This document shows positions 1-8,808 of a stretch of DNA of 64,000 nt, piece after piece. The notes below the pieces were generated by a model. That model did no database searches. It was not told where the DNA came from and saw only the letters and a list, made by a program, of their open reading frames with translations. This DNA is from 39-52-133 sp035531075 (GTDB taxonomy: Bacteria; Pseudomonadota; Gammaproteobacteria; Burkholderiales; Gallionellaceae). The stretch covers positions 184,995 to 248,994 of the forward strand of contig DATKTO010000019.1 of NCBI GenBank assembly GCA_035531075.1, given 5' to 3'. Numbering within the stretch: position 1 is the stretch's first letter; every line of letters starts with the position of its first letter. The position numbers and the translations under genes are program-made.

Positions 1-309
1 CAGCAAAAGCATTTTCCGGCGGAAGCAAAGCGCGGATGCTGGTGTCTGCTGGCTTCGCCCGATGCGGCGCAAGGCTCGCTGTTGCTGCACCAGGATGCAC
101 GCGTGTTGGCAGCGTTGCTCGACGGTGAGGAGCGCTTGAGTTACAGCGTGACGCCCGGCCGACAGGTCTATCTGCATGTTGCAAGGGGTACGGTGAAAGC
201 GGCGAATATGCAATTGGCGGCGGGCGATGCACTGATGATCAGCGATGAAACCGCGATCAGCATGGAAGGAGCAGCAGAGGCAGAACTACTGCTGTTTGAC
301 TTGCCCTGA
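1..309 (+). CDS. Pirin-family protein, C-terminal part (cut by window edge)
   Basis: The frame is open from base 1, so only the last ~102 residues are present. They match the C-terminal half of YhhW-like pirins (bicupin; some members have quercetin 2,3-dioxygenase activity): the 'HQDARV' strand, 'LSYSVTPGRQVYLHVARGTV', the 'AGDALMISDET' turn and the closing 'AELLLFDLP'. The metal-binding N-terminal cupin lies outside the window, so activity cannot be judged. The last 24 bases overlap the 3' end of the convergent spoT gene. Family is clear; substrate is unknown. Confidence 0.8.
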   Translation, partial: QQKHFPAEAKRGCWCLLASPDAAQGSLLLHQDARVLAALLDGEERLSYSVTPGRQVYLHVARGTVKAANMQLAAGDALMISDETAISMEGAAEAELLLFDLP

Positions 310-2427
310 TTGCTGGATGTTTTTGATGCGCGAGATACGAATTACTTCAGGAATCAGCCGCAGGTTGCGCATCACATTGGCCAGGTGCAGGCGATTATTG
401 ACCTGCAGGGTAAAGTACAGCGCAGTGTAGTCGCCTTCGTTGCTGAAGTGCACATTTTCAATGTTGGACTCCGCATCCGCTATTGCGGTCGCGACCTTGG
501 CCAGCACGCCGCGCTGATTGGCGACAATCAGCTTGATGCTGACATCGAACAGCTTGTTGATATTTTTGTCCCAGGCGACGTCCAGCCAATCGTCTGAAGC
601 GCTGCGCCCCTTGCGAAGTATGTGACAGTCGTGGGTATGCACCACCAGTCCCTGGCCGCTTTTGATCACGCCGATGATGGGGTCGCCGGGTATCGGCATG
701 CAGCATTTTCCAAACTGCACCGCCATACCTTCGGTGCCGAGTATGGTGATCACGCTGCTGGAAGCGGTTTCATGTGCCGCGGCATCTTCGGCTACGCGCG
801 CAAGTTTGCGTGCAATCACGGTGTTGAGACTGCGCCCCAGCCCGATATCGGCGTAAACTTCCTGTCTGGATTTGGCGCCCGACTCCTTGAGCAACTTATC
901 CCAGCAGCTTTCCGGGATGTCCGCAGCCTTGAATCCCAGGGAATTGAGCGCCTGATTCAGCAGGCGTTCGCCGAGCGCGGCAGATTCGTCAAGGTGCATG
1001 GTCTTGAGGGTGTGGCGGATCTGACCGCGCGCTTTGCTGGTCACCACGAATCCCAGCCAAGCAGGATTGGGGTGGGCATGCGGTGCGGTGATGATTTCCA
1101 CGCGGTCGCCATTTTTCAGTTCGGTGCGTAACGGAACCAGTTCAAAATTTACCTTGGTGGCCACGCAGCGGTTGCCGATATCGGTATGCACGCTGTAGGC
1201 GAAATCAACCGCGGTGGCCCCGCGCGGCAGTGCCAGAATCTTGCCTTGCGGTGTGAAGACATAGACCTCGTCCGGAAACAGATCCACCTTCAGGTGCTCC
1301 AGAAACTCAACCGAATCGCCGCTCTGGTTCAGGCTTTCCAGCAGGCTTTGCAGCCATTGGTGGGTTTTAACGTGCAGGTCGTTAATGGGCGCTTCAGCCG
1401 TTTTATACAGCCAATGCGAGGCGACGCCGGCATCCGCAATGCGTCCCATTTCAAAGGTGCGTATCTGAACTTCTATCGGTGTGCCGAAGGGGCCGAACAG
1501 AGTGGTGTGCAGGGACTGGTAGCCGTTGGCCTTGGGGATGGCGATGTAATCCTTGAATTTTCCGGGTATGGGTTTGTACAGTCCGTGCAGCAGGCCGAGC
1601 GCGACATAACAGGCATTGACATCGTCCACCAACACGCGAAATCCATAAATATCAAGCACCTGTGAAAACGCCAAGGATTTTGCCTGCATCTTTTGATAGA
1701 TGCCATACAGATGCTTTTCGCGGCCCTTGACTTCTGCATGGATATTACTTTCGAGCAGGCGCTGCCGTATGGCCTCCTGAATTTTTCCCACAACCTCGCG
1801 GCGGTTGCCACGTGCCACCTTGAGGGCCTTGGCAAGCACGCCGTAGCGGTTGGGGTGCAAAAACTTGAAGCTTAAATCCTGCAATTCATGAAATATTTCG
1901 TTCAGCCCCAGGCGGTTGGCAATGGGCGCATAAATTTCCATGGTTTCCCTGGCGATGCGGGCGCTTTTGTCGCGCGACATCGATTCAAGCGTGCGCATAT
2001 TATGCAGGCGATCCGCAAGCTTGATCAGGATCACGCGCACATCGCGTGCCATTGCCATCAGCATTTTGCGGAAATTTTCGGCTTGGGCATCCGCCAGTGT
2101 TTCGAATTGCAGCTTGTCGAGTTTGCTTAAACCCTCAACAATGTCGGCTACCGGTTTGCCAAACTGGGCCGCAATTATCTCGGCGGTTATCTCGGTATCT
2201 TCGACGACGTCATGCAGCAGGGCGGCGATAATGGCCTGGGTATCCAGGTGCTGCGAGGTGAGAATACGTGCAACTGCAATAGGGTGGGTGACATAAGCTT
2301 CGCCGGATTGGCGCAGTTGCCCGTGATGGGCGTTTTTGCTGAGCTCGATAGCCCGCTGGATGTTTTCTACATCCTCGGGTTTCAGGTAGGCTGAAACTTC
2401 CTGTAGGAGTGCGTCAGCTTCAGACAT
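286..2427 (-). CDS. spoT: Bifunctional (p)ppGpp synthetase/hydrolase SpoT/RelA
   Basis: At 713 aa it has full SpoT length and makes and degrades the alarmone (p)ppGpp. An N-terminal HD hydrolase domain has an intact HDVVEDT motif (residues 72-78), suggesting hydrolase activity is retained. The synthetase domain follows, with the REKHLYGIYQKM and GYQSLHT motifs, then a TGS domain (VYVFTPQGKILALPRGATAV) and a C-terminal ACT domain. It is the last gene of gmk-rpoZ-spoT, the same neighbourhood as in enterobacteria, linking nucleotide synthesis, RNA polymerase assembly and the stringent response. The 3' end overlaps the convergent pirin-like gene by 24 bases. Synthetase strength cannot be told from sequence. 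Confidence 0.95.
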   Translation of the reverse strand: MSEADALLQEVSAYLKPEDVENIQRAIELSKNAHHGQLRQSGEAYVTHPIAVARILTSQHLDTQAIIAALLHDVVEDTEITAEIIAAQFGKPVADIVEGLSKLDKLQFETLADAQAENFRKMLMAMARDVRVILIKLADRLHNMRTLESMSRDKSARIARETMEIYAPIANRLGLNEIFHELQDLSFKFLHPNRYGVLAKALKVARGNRREVVGKIQEAIRQRLLESNIHAEVKGREKHLYGIYQKMQAKSLAFSQVLDIYGFRVLVDDVNACYVALGLLHGLYKPIPGKFKDYIAIPKANGYQSLHTTLFGPFGTPIEVQIRTFEMGRIADAGVASHWLYKTAEAPINDLHVKTHQWLQSLLESLNQSGDSVEFLEHLKVDLFPDEVYVFTPQGKILALPRGATAVDFAYSVHTDIGNRCVATKVNFELVPLRTELKNGDRVEIITAPHAHPNPAWLGFVVTSKARGQIRHTLKTMHLDESAALGERLLNQALNSLGFKAADIPESCWDKLLKESGAKSRQEVYADIGLGRSLNTVIARKLARVAEDAAAHETASSSVITILGTEGMAVQFGKCCMPIPGDPIIGVIKSGQGLVVHTHDCHILRKGRSASDDWLDVAWDKNINKLFDVSIKLIVANQRGVLAKVATAIADAESNIENVHFSNEGDYTALYFTLQVNNRLHLANVMRNLRLIPEVIRISRIKNIQQSGQVKQQ

Positions 2428-2443
2428 GTGTTGCAGAGTGACA

Positions 2444-2650
2444 TTAAGCCATGCCGCGATTCAGGATTTCCAGCCCGACCTTGCCTTCGCTGATTTCGCG
2501 CAGGGCGATAACCGTGGGCTTGTCATTGCTTTCCGACACCATGTGGTTTGCGCCATTGGCAAGCTGACGTGCCCGGTAAGCCGCTGCCAGCGTAAGTTCG
2601 AAGCGGTTTGGGATGTGTTTCATGCAATCTTCAACGGTAATACGTGCCAT
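2444..2650 (-). CDS. rpoZ: RNA polymerase omega subunit
   Basis: This 68-aa protein has the whole omega fold: start MARITVEDC, then the helix 'NRFELTLAAAYRARQL' that clamps the beta' subunit, and the 'KPTVIALREISEGKV' segment. Omega helps assemble RNA polymerase and in many proteobacteria forms one of the ppGpp sites, which fits its position directly upstream of spoT (16-base gap). It starts 2 bases after the gmk stop, so translation is probably coupled. Length and motifs are typical. Confidence 0.95.
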   Translation of the reverse strand: MARITVEDCMKHIPNRFELTLAAAYRARQLANGANHMVSESNDKPTVIALREISEGKVGLEILNRGMA

Positions 2651-2652
2651 GA

Positions 2653-3273
2653 TTATTTCTCCTGCTTTTGTAGTTGATTGATTAAATTTGCCTGGCGTGC
2701 GAGTTGTCGCTCCCGACGCAGCCCGGTGGCAATGACGATGGCATTGAGCTGTTGCAGCGCCTCGTCCAGAATGTCGTTAATAATAACATAGTCGAACTCG
2801 GCAACGTGGGCGATGTCTTCCTGGGCAGCTTGCAGACGTTTCGCGATGACCTCGGCACTGTCCTGCTTGCGCCCTGTCAGGCGCGTCTCCAGGGCCTGCA
2901 GGGAAGGGGGCAGAATGAAGATGGAGATGCAGCCCGGGAACTTGTTTCGCACCTGCGCGGCACCCTGCCAGTCGATTTCCAGCAGGATATCGCGGCCATC
3001 GTGCATTTCCTTGCTGATCCACGACTGCGACGTGCCATACAGATTGCCGTAAACCTCGGCGCTTTCAACAAAATCGCCATGCTTGGCCATTGCCAGAAAA
3101 GCATCGCGGCTGACGAAGTGGTAATCCTTGCCATCGATTTCGCCGGGGCGGGCAGGACGCGAGGTATAGGAAACTGACAGGTCTATGCGTTTGTTAATGC
3201 CCAGCAGTGCGTTGACCAGGCTGGTTTTTCCGGCGCCTGACGGCGCGCTGACTACAAATAGATTTCCACTCAT
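2653..3273 (-). CDS. gmk: Guanylate kinase
   Basis: This 206-aa enzyme phosphorylates GMP to GDP with ATP. The P-loop SGAGKTS is at about residues 12-18. The GMP-binding segment follows (YTSRPARPGEIDGKDYHFV), then 'LLEIDWQGAAQVR', which carries the acidic GMP contacts. Length is normal for bacterial Gmk. It begins 6 bases after yicC and is followed almost immediately by rpoZ, forming a tight yicC-gmk-rpoZ-spoT operon. GTP/GDP levels set by this enzyme feed the ppGpp pool controlled downstream. Confidence 0.96.
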   Translation of the reverse strand: MSGNLFVVSAPSGAGKTSLVNALLGINKRIDLSVSYTSRPARPGEIDGKDYHFVSRDAFLAMAKHGDFVESAEVYGNLYGTSQSWISKEMHDGRDILLEIDWQGAAQVRNKFPGCISIFILPPSLQALETRLTGRKQDSAEVIAKRLQAAQEDIAHVAEFDYVIINDILDEALQQLNAIVIATGLRRERQLARQANLINQLQKQEK

Positions 3274-3279
3274 GTTTTA

Positions 3280-4146
3280 TTACTCCAGATTTTGAATTTG
3301 TTCGCGCATCTGCTCGATCAGGATTTTCATTTCCATGGATGCGCGCGACACCTCCGCATCCACCGATTTTGAGCCCAGCGTGTTTGCCTCACGATGCAGT
3401 TCCTGCATCAGAAAATCGAGGCGCTTGCCTACGCTGCCGCCTTTTTCCAGCACTCTTTCCATCTCGGTCAAGTGAGTATGCAGACGCGACAACTCCTCGT
3501 CCATATCGATCTTGCTCGCAAACAGGGATATTTCCTGGCGCAGGCGATCATCGTCATGGTTGGCCAGCGCTTCGAGCAAACGCACGCGCAATTTTTCTTC
3601 ATAAGCCTTGATGGCGGCGGGTATGCGCGGCGCAACGCCAACTCTCAGTGCATCGATTTGGCCAACGCGCTGCTTCAGAAAATCTTTCAGCTTTTCACCT
3701 TCGCGGGCACGTGCGGCGTTGAATTCGCGCAGCGTCTGTTGCAGCAAATCCAGTACATTGTCATGAAGCTTGTCGGCAATCATTGCCTTGCTTTCCAGGA
3801 TGCCGTTCCAGCGCAAAATATCCGCAACATCCAGGTCGCGGGCAGCGGGCAAAATATCGCGTACTTCAGCGTTCCACTGCGCCAGTTGCCGCAACAAGGG
3901 GAGATTGATTCGTGCCGGGATATTGGCCGAGGCGCGAGCGGTAAAGCTGACACGGCACTCAACCTTTCCCCGCGATATTTGCGCAGAAATCGCCTCGCGC
4001 AAAGGCAGTTCCAAAACGCGCAGTTCCTCGGGAATACGCAGTTGCAGGTCGAGGTAGCGGTGGTTGACTGAGCGTATTTCCAGCGCCAGAGAGCCTGAAT
4101 CGAGCTCAATGGCTAGCGCGGAAAAACCGGTCATGCTGCTGATCAT
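3280..4146 (-). CDS. yicC: YicC family protein (YicC/YloC endoribonuclease family)
   Basis: At 288 aa it matches the full length of the YicC/YloC family: start 'MISSMTGFSA', an N-terminal 'RSVNHRYLDLQLRIPEEL' segment, and a C-terminal DUF1732-type region with 'GKRLDFLMQELHREANTLGSKS' (written in parts: GKRLDFLMQELHRE then ANTLGSKS). E. coli YicC has been reported to act as an endoribonuclease that influences small-RNA turnover. It is the first gene of the yicC-gmk-rpoZ-spoT operon and lies divergent to the PP2C gene across a 130-base A+T-rich gap that probably holds both promoters. Confidence 0.9.
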   Translation of the reverse strand: MISSMTGFSALAIELDSGSLALEIRSVNHRYLDLQLRIPEELRVLELPLREAISAQISRGKVECRVSFTARASANIPARINLPLLRQLAQWNAEVRDILPAARDLDVADILRWNGILESKAMIADKLHDNVLDLLQQTLREFNAARAREGEKLKDFLKQRVGQIDALRVGVAPRIPAAIKAYEEKLRVRLLEALANHDDDRLRQEISLFASKIDMDEELSRLHTHLTEMERVLEKGGSVGKRLDFLMQELHREANTLGSKSVDAEVSRASMEMKILIEQMREQIQNLE

Positions 4147-4276
4147 GGTGCCCCCGAGTTGCTGCTGAAAAATAATTAATTAGGCTGAACGGCCACATTA
4201 TATTACGATTACACCTATACCAAAATTTCGTTTGTATATTTAGCCTGTTATCCTTAAGTATTATTTGAAATAAAAA

Positions 4277-5074
4277 ATGAATTTTGCCATTTACCAGGCC
4301 AGCCATCAGGGGGCGCGGAAATACAATCAGGATTGCGTTGCGCACGCCTATACCGACCAGGCTTTATTGCTGATACTGGCGGATGGAATGGGCGGACACT
4401 CGCACGGTGAGCTTGCCGCACAAATTACCATCAAGACATTTATGCAGGAATTTTCTGTCGAGGCAAAGCCCCAGGTGCAGAACCCTGAAGAATTCTTGAG
4501 CAGTGCGATGCGCAAGGCGCATGAAGCCATCATTCAATTCGCCAGAGACCAGAAGCTGCTCGGCAATCCCGGTACGACTTGCGTGGCGGCTTTGATTCAG
4601 GGTGGACGGGTGTGCTGGGCGCACGCTGGGGATTCGCGCGCCTATTTTTTGCGCAACCACAAGGTGCGCTCGGTCACACATGACCACTCCGTAGTGCAGC
4701 AATGGGCGGATCTGGGCTACATCACTGAAGAGCAGATGAAAACACACCCGGATCGCCACAGGATTACCAATTGTCTCGGTGGTGAAGGCGAGACGTTCTA
4801 TGTTGAAACCGAACCGGAACTGGATTTGCAGCAGGGCGATGTATTGCTGTTGTGCAGCGATGGCTTGTGGGGTCCCTTGAGTCCGGCAGAGATAAGCGCC
4901 GCGTTAATGGTAGCCAACCCATTACAGGATGCGCTGGAGCAATTGATGGAAGTGGCTTTGTACCGTGAAGGTGCGCATGCGGACAATACCACGGCGGTAG
5001 TCGTGCGCTGGGGTAGCGCAGAGGCCGCGCACGATGCGACAGATACCGTTTACGAAGCACTGTATCCTGCCTGA
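4277..5074 (+). CDS. PP2C-type serine/threonine protein phosphatase
   Basis: A 265-aa soluble PPM/PP2C-family phosphatase, dephosphorylating Ser/Thr-phosphorylated proteins with two metal ions. Visible motifs are the opening 'QGARKYNQD', the metal-binding 'LADGMGGH' (residues 35-41), 'GTTCVAALI', 'WAHAGDSRAYFL', 'LLCSDGLWGPL' and the closing 'ADNTTAVVVRW'. All expected acidic metal ligands appear present. No partner Hanks-type kinase is next to it, although such pairs are common in related genomes, so its substrate is unknown. The start is preceded by an A+T-rich stretch without a strong ribosome-binding site. Confidence 0.9.
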   Translation: MNFAIYQASHQGARKYNQDCVAHAYTDQALLLILADGMGGHSHGELAAQITIKTFMQEFSVEAKPQVQNPEEFLSSAMRKAHEAIIQFARDQKLLGNPGTTCVAALIQGGRVCWAHAGDSRAYFLRNHKVRSVTHDHSVVQQWADLGYITEEQMKTHPDRHRITNCLGGEGETFYVETEPELDLQQGDVLLLCSDGLWGPLSPAEISAALMVANPLQDALEQLMEVALYREGAHADNTTAVVVRWGSAEAAHDATDTVYEALYPA

Positions 5075-5144
5075 CGCTTTAAAACAGCCCTGTGCTTTGC
5101 GTACATGACGTTGCGTAATTTGCCAGACTGCAGCCCCTTGCCGA

Positions 5145-5173
5145 TTGCGAATTGTTCCAACATTTTCTATATA
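5145..5173 (+). promoter_or_regulatory. Candidate sigma-70 promoter for rdgB-hemW
   Basis: TTGCGA (5145-5150) and TATATA (5168-5173) are separated by 17 bases, a good fit to a sigma-70 promoter about 50 bases ahead of the rdgB start. It sits in the intergenic gap after the PP2C gene. It is inferred from spacing and hexamers only. Confidence 0.4.
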
Positions 5174-5223
5174 AATCAACATGGTGCCGCGAAACGCTGC
5201 TGCATGAGTTTCATCGCTAGATT

Positions 5224-5811
5224 ATGAAAAAACTCGTTATCGCCTCCAACAATCCCGGCAAGCTGCGCGAATTTCAGGCCATGCTTGCCCCGCTCGGCAT
5301 CGAAGTGCTGACCCAGGAACAGCTCGGCATCGCCGAAGCCGAAGAGCCGCATTGCACCTTTGTTGAGAATGCGCTGGCCAAGGCGCGCCATGTCAGCAAA
5401 CTGAGCGGCCTGCCGGCGCTGGCGGATGACTCCGGCATCTGTGTCAGCGCCCTGGGCGGCGCGCCCGGGGTGTGGTCGGCACGCTATGCGGGCGAGCCCA
5501 AGTCGGATACGCGCAACAACGATAAACTGCTGCATGAAATGCGGGGCGTGGCAGACCGGCGTGCCCACTACTACTGCGTGCTGGTGCTGGTGCACCATGC
5601 GGATGATCCGCAGCCGCTGATCGCCGAGGGCGAGTGGCACGGCGAGATCGCCCAGCAAGAGCGCGGTGGCGGCGGCTTCGGCTATGACCCTCTGTTCTGG
5701 CTGCCACAGTTTGGCAGGATGAGCGCGGAACTAAAGCCCGAGGAAAAGGCTCAAATCAGCCATCGCGCGCTGGCGATGAAAATCCTGCTGCAGAAACTGA
5801 AAATAGAATGA
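5224..5811 (+). CDS. rdgB: XTP/dITP pyrophosphatase (RdgB/HAM1)
   Basis: A 195-aa house-cleaning enzyme that hydrolyses non-canonical purine triphosphates (dITP, XTP) to monophosphates, keeping them out of DNA. Family motifs are SNNPGKLREF (residues 8-17), FVENALAKAR (47-56), the catalytic ADDSG (67-71) and GGGFGYDPLFW. Length is typical. Its stop overlaps the hemW start (ATGA), so the two are translationally coupled, a pairing seen widely in proteobacteria. The start codon has only a weak ribosome-binding site. Confidence 0.95.
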   Translation: MKKLVIASNNPGKLREFQAMLAPLGIEVLTQEQLGIAEAEEPHCTFVENALAKARHVSKLSGLPALADDSGICVSALGGAPGVWSARYAGEPKSDTRNNDKLLHEMRGVADRRAHYYCVLVLVHHADDPQPLIAEGEWHGEIAQQERGGGGFGYDPLFWLPQFGRMSAELKPEEKAQISHRALAMKILLQKLKIE

Positions 5812-7007
5812 CCATACACAAGCTGCAAGCTGTCGGCCTCAAAAATCAAGCTGTTAATTTTCAAGCCCTGCCCCCGCTGTCGCTGTATATCCATATCCCC
5901 TGGTGCGTGCGCAAATGCCCCTACTGCGATTTCAACTCGCACGAGGCGCGTGCCGAGCTGCCGGAAGCCGCCTATGTCGCTGCGCTGATCCGCGATCTGG
6001 AAATGGCCCTGCCGCTGGTGTGGGGGCGCAAGGTGTACAGCGTGTTTATCGGCGGCGGAACGCCAAGTTTATTGTCTGCGCAGGCGATCGAAAAAATTCT
6101 CGGCAGCGTGCGCATGCTGTTGCCGCTGGACGTGAACGCCGAAGTGACGCTGGAAGCCAATCCCGGCACGGTCGAGGCCGAAAAATTCAAGGGCTTCCGC
6201 GACGCCGGCGTGAACCGCTTGTCGCTGGGAATACAGAGTTTCAACGAGGCGCATCTACAGGCGCTGGGGCGCATCCATAATTCGAGCGAAGCGCGCCGCG
6301 CGGTAGACATCGCGCAGCAGCACTTCGACAACATCAACCTCGACCTGATGTATGCGCTGCCGCAGCAGACGCTGGCGCAGGCCGAGCAGGACGTGCGCAT
6401 CGCGCTGGAGTACAAACCGCAGCATCTGTCTTGTTACCACCTGACGCTGGAGCCGAACACGCTGTTTCACCGCTACCCGCCCTCGCTGCCGGATGACGAT
6501 GCCAGCAGCGAGATGCAGCAGCGCATCGAAGCGCTGCTGGCGGAACACGGCTACCGGCACTACGAAACTTCCGCCTTCGCGCAGCCCAAAAAACAGTCGC
6601 GCCACAATCTCAATTACTGGCAGTTTGGCGACTACCTCGGCATCGGTGCGGGCGCGCACAGCAAGATCAGCTCGCACGACACGGTGCTGAGACAGGCGCG
6701 CTACAAACAGCCGCAGGCCTATCTCGAACAGGTGGAAAATGGTGCGCCGGTGCAGACCGAGAGCAAACTCACGCGCGACGACCTGTGTTTTGAATTCATG
6801 ATGAATGCGCTGCGGCTGAACGACGGCTTTTCAGCCGAGCTGTTCAGCGAACGCACCAGCCTGCCGCTGTTGCTGATACGCAGCGAGCTTGAAAAGGCCG
6901 AGCAGCGCGGCCTGTTGATGCGCGATTTGCAGCGCATCGCGCCCACCGAGCTGGGCAGGCGCTTTCTGAATGATTTGCTGGAGATGTTTCTGAAGGAGCA
7001 AACTTAG
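5808..7007 (+). CDS. hemW: Radical SAM heme chaperone HemW
   Basis: This 399-aa protein belongs to the HemN-like radical SAM group. The cluster-binding cysteines C33, C37 and C40 (motif CVRKCPYC) coordinate a 4Fe-4S cluster with S-adenosylmethionine. The family 'FIGGGTPS', 'LEANPGT' and 'SLGIQSF' motifs and a C-terminal HemN_C region follow. It lacks the extra residues of true coproporphyrinogen dehydrogenase HemN; HemW proteins bind heme and deliver it to respiratory proteins. It overlaps rdgB by 4 bases. The first ~22 residues precede the conserved barrel and may be a family-specific extension. Confidence 0.9.
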   Translation: MTIHKLQAVGLKNQAVNFQALPPLSLYIHIPWCVRKCPYCDFNSHEARAELPEAAYVAALIRDLEMALPLVWGRKVYSVFIGGGTPSLLSAQAIEKILGSVRMLLPLDVNAEVTLEANPGTVEAEKFKGFRDAGVNRLSLGIQSFNEAHLQALGRIHNSSEARRAVDIAQQHFDNINLDLMYALPQQTLAQAEQDVRIALEYKPQHLSCYHLTLEPNTLFHRYPPSLPDDDASSEMQQRIEALLAEHGYRHYETSAFAQPKKQSRHNLNYWQFGDYLGIGAGAHSKISSHDTVLRQARYKQPQAYLEQVENGAPVQTESKLTRDDLCFEFMMNALRLNDGFSAELFSERTSLPLLLIRSELEKAEQRGLLMRDLQRIAPTELGRRFLNDLLEMFLKEQT

Positions 7008-7036
7008 GGCACGCTGGGCAAGCGGGACTTATATTG

Positions 7037-7077
7037 ATAATTATAAATACTTAATATAATCAATATGTTATAATTAT
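7037..7077. repeat. A+T-rich inverted repeat between convergent genes
   Basis: ATAATTATAA (7037-7046) is repeated inverted as TTATAATTAT (7068-7077) around a 21-base A+T-rich spacer. It lies between the convergent hemW and trmB genes in otherwise G+C-rich DNA. It may help end transcription or be a protein-binding site. No U-tract terminator is seen. Confidence 0.5.
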
Positions 7078-7121
7078 GACAAGGCAATTGCCGCGCTAGC
7101 GGAGTGACCCCACAGCTGGTG

Positions 7122-7808
7122 CTACACCCGTTTATACACCAGATCCCACACCCCGTGCCCCAGCTTCAGGCCGCGATTTTCAAACTTGGTGAGCGGGCGA
7201 TAGGCCGGTTTTTCGGCGTAAGCAACGGCGGTATTCTCGAGCAAGGGTTCCGCGCCGAGAACGGCCAGCACCTGCTCGGCATAGTCCTGCCAGTCGGTCG
7301 CCACGTGGATATAGCCACCCGGTTTTATTTTCTGCACCAGCTGCGCGATGAACGGCGCCTGGATCAGGCGGCGCTTGTTATGCCGTGCCTTATGCCAAGG
7401 GTCGGGAAAGAAGATGTGCACGCCGTCGAGCACGCTGTCGGCCAGCATGTCGCGCATTACCTCTACCGCATCGTGCTGCATGATGCGCAGGTTGCTGATG
7501 CCCTGTTCATCGATCTGCTTCAATAGACTGCCGACACCCGGGGTGTGCACTTCGAGCGCGAGGTAGTCGTTGTGCGGGTGATTCCTGGCGATAAAAGCGG
7601 TGGGTTCGCCCATGCCGAAGCCGATCTCCAGAATCTTGGGCGCGCTGCGGCCAAAGGCTGCATCGAGATCCAGCGGCTGTGCTGCATAGGGAATGCCATA
7701 GCGCGGCAGCAGCGTGTCGAGGCAACGCTGCTGCGCGGTAGAGACGCGCCCCTGGCGCAGCACGAAGCTGCGGATATGGCGTTTGGATAGATCGTTGGCG
7801 TTAGTCAT
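7122..7808 (-). CDS. trmB: tRNA (guanine-N7-)-methyltransferase
   Basis: A 228-aa SAM-dependent enzyme that makes m7G46 in the variable loop of tRNAs. The SAM-binding motif is 'EIGFGMGEPT'. The family signature 'FFPDPWHKARHNKRR' contains the catalytic aspartate and the guanosine-binding region. 'HVATDWQDYAEQ' and 'PLTKFENRG' near the C-terminus are also typical of TrmB. Length is normal. It is a monocistronic gene convergent with hemW. Confidence 0.95.
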   Translation of the reverse strand: MTNANDLSKRHIRSFVLRQGRVSTAQQRCLDTLLPRYGIPYAAQPLDLDAAFGRSAPKILEIGFGMGEPTAFIARNHPHNDYLALEVHTPGVGSLLKQIDEQGISNLRIMQHDAVEVMRDMLADSVLDGVHIFFPDPWHKARHNKRRLIQAPFIAQLVQKIKPGGYIHVATDWQDYAEQVLAVLGAEPLLENTAVAYAEKPAYRPLTKFENRGLKLGHGVWDLVYKRV

Positions 7809-7838
7809 GTATTTTTAAATGTAAAATTCAAAAAACTT

Positions 7839-7963
7839 GCCACAGAGAACACAGAGAGCACAGAGATTTAAGCGGGTTTCTCTGTGTCCTCTGTACCCGC
7901 AAGGGGTAGGCCGAGATTGTAAGGGGCTAAAGCCCCAACAACATACGCTCTGTTCTCTGTGGC
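7839..7963. repeat. Structured CACAGAG-type intergenic repeat
   Basis: Between thiG and trmB, GCCACAGAGAACACAGAGAGC (7839-7859) recurs inverted as GCTCTGTTCTCTGTGGC (7947-7963) with a small indel. Inside lie a CACAGAGA...TCTCTGTG pair and a GGGGCTAAAGCCCC hairpin (about 7923-7936). Short repeats of this kind are widespread between genes in beta- and gammaproteobacteria. Function is unknown. Confidence 0.6.
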
Positions 7964-7987
7964 TATAAGGTTTTTTGCAGGATGTTA

Positions 7988-8788
7988 TCAGCCGCTCTTT
8001 CCTGGCGTGATCATGCCAGTGGTGGGTGAGCTGGGGCTTGCGCTGTAAAGTTTCCTCGGCATGCGTCCGGCGAGGAAGGCGGCGCGTCCTGCATCAACCG
8101 CCATCCTCATCGCGCTGGCCATCAGCACCGGTTTTTGTGCAGCCGCAATCGCGGTGTTCATCAGCACGCCGTGGCAGCCCAGTTCCATCGCAATCGCCGC
8201 GTCGGAAGCGGTTCCCACCCCCGCATCCACGATCACCGGCACCTGCACGCGGTCCATGATCAGTTGCAGATTCCACGGGTTCAGAATCCCCATGCCGGAG
8301 CCGATCAGCGAGGCCAGCGGCATGATGGCGACACAGCCTATGTCTTCCAGCTGCTTGGCGATGATGGGATCGTCCGAGGTGTAGACCATCACCTGGAAGC
8401 CGTCCTTCACCAGCGTCTTGGCGGCGGCGATGGTTTCTACCACGTTGGGGTAGAGCGACTGCGGGTCGCCCAGTACTTCCAGCTTGACCAGGCTGTGGCC
8501 GTCAAGCAGTTCGCGCGCCAGACGCAGGGTGCGCACTGCGTCGTCTGCGCTGTAGCAGCCGGCAGTATTGGGCAGCAGCGTATATTTGGATGGCGGCAGG
8601 ATGTCGAGCAGGTTGGGTTCGTTCGGATTTTGTCCGATGTTGCTGCGACGGATGGCAATGGTGATGATCTCCGCGCCGCTGGCCTCGATAGCTGCCTGTG
8701 TTTCGGCGAAATCCCTGTATTTTCCGGTGCCGACCAGCAGACGTGAAGAGTAGGATTTGCCCGCGATAATTAAATTGTCTGAACTCAT
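7988..8788 (-). CDS. thiG: Thiazole synthase ThiG
   Basis: A 266-aa TIM-barrel enzyme that builds the thiazole phosphate of thiamine from DXP, dehydroglycine and the ThiS thiocarboxylate. It opens with 'LLVGTGKYRDF' and carries 'AAKTLVKDGFQVMVYTSDDP', 'PLASLIGSGMGILNPWN' in two family segments, and 'VDAGVGTASDAAIAMELGC' before the 'VLMNTAIAAA' phosphate-binding turn. Length is normal. ThiS is encoded directly upstream, 20 bases away, so substrate carrier and enzyme are made together. No other thi genes are in the window. Confidence 0.95.
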   Translation of the reverse strand: MSSDNLIIAGKSYSSRLLVGTGKYRDFAETQAAIEASGAEIITIAIRRSNIGQNPNEPNLLDILPPSKYTLLPNTAGCYSADDAVRTLRLARELLDGHSLVKLEVLGDPQSLYPNVVETIAAAKTLVKDGFQVMVYTSDDPIIAKQLEDIGCVAIMPLASLIGSGMGILNPWNLQLIMDRVQVPVIVDAGVGTASDAAIAMELGCHGVLMNTAIAAAQKPVLMASAMRMAVDAGRAAFLAGRMPRKLYSASPSSPTTGMITPGKSG

Positions 8789-8808
8789 TGTTGCCCAACT
8801 TTCTAAGA

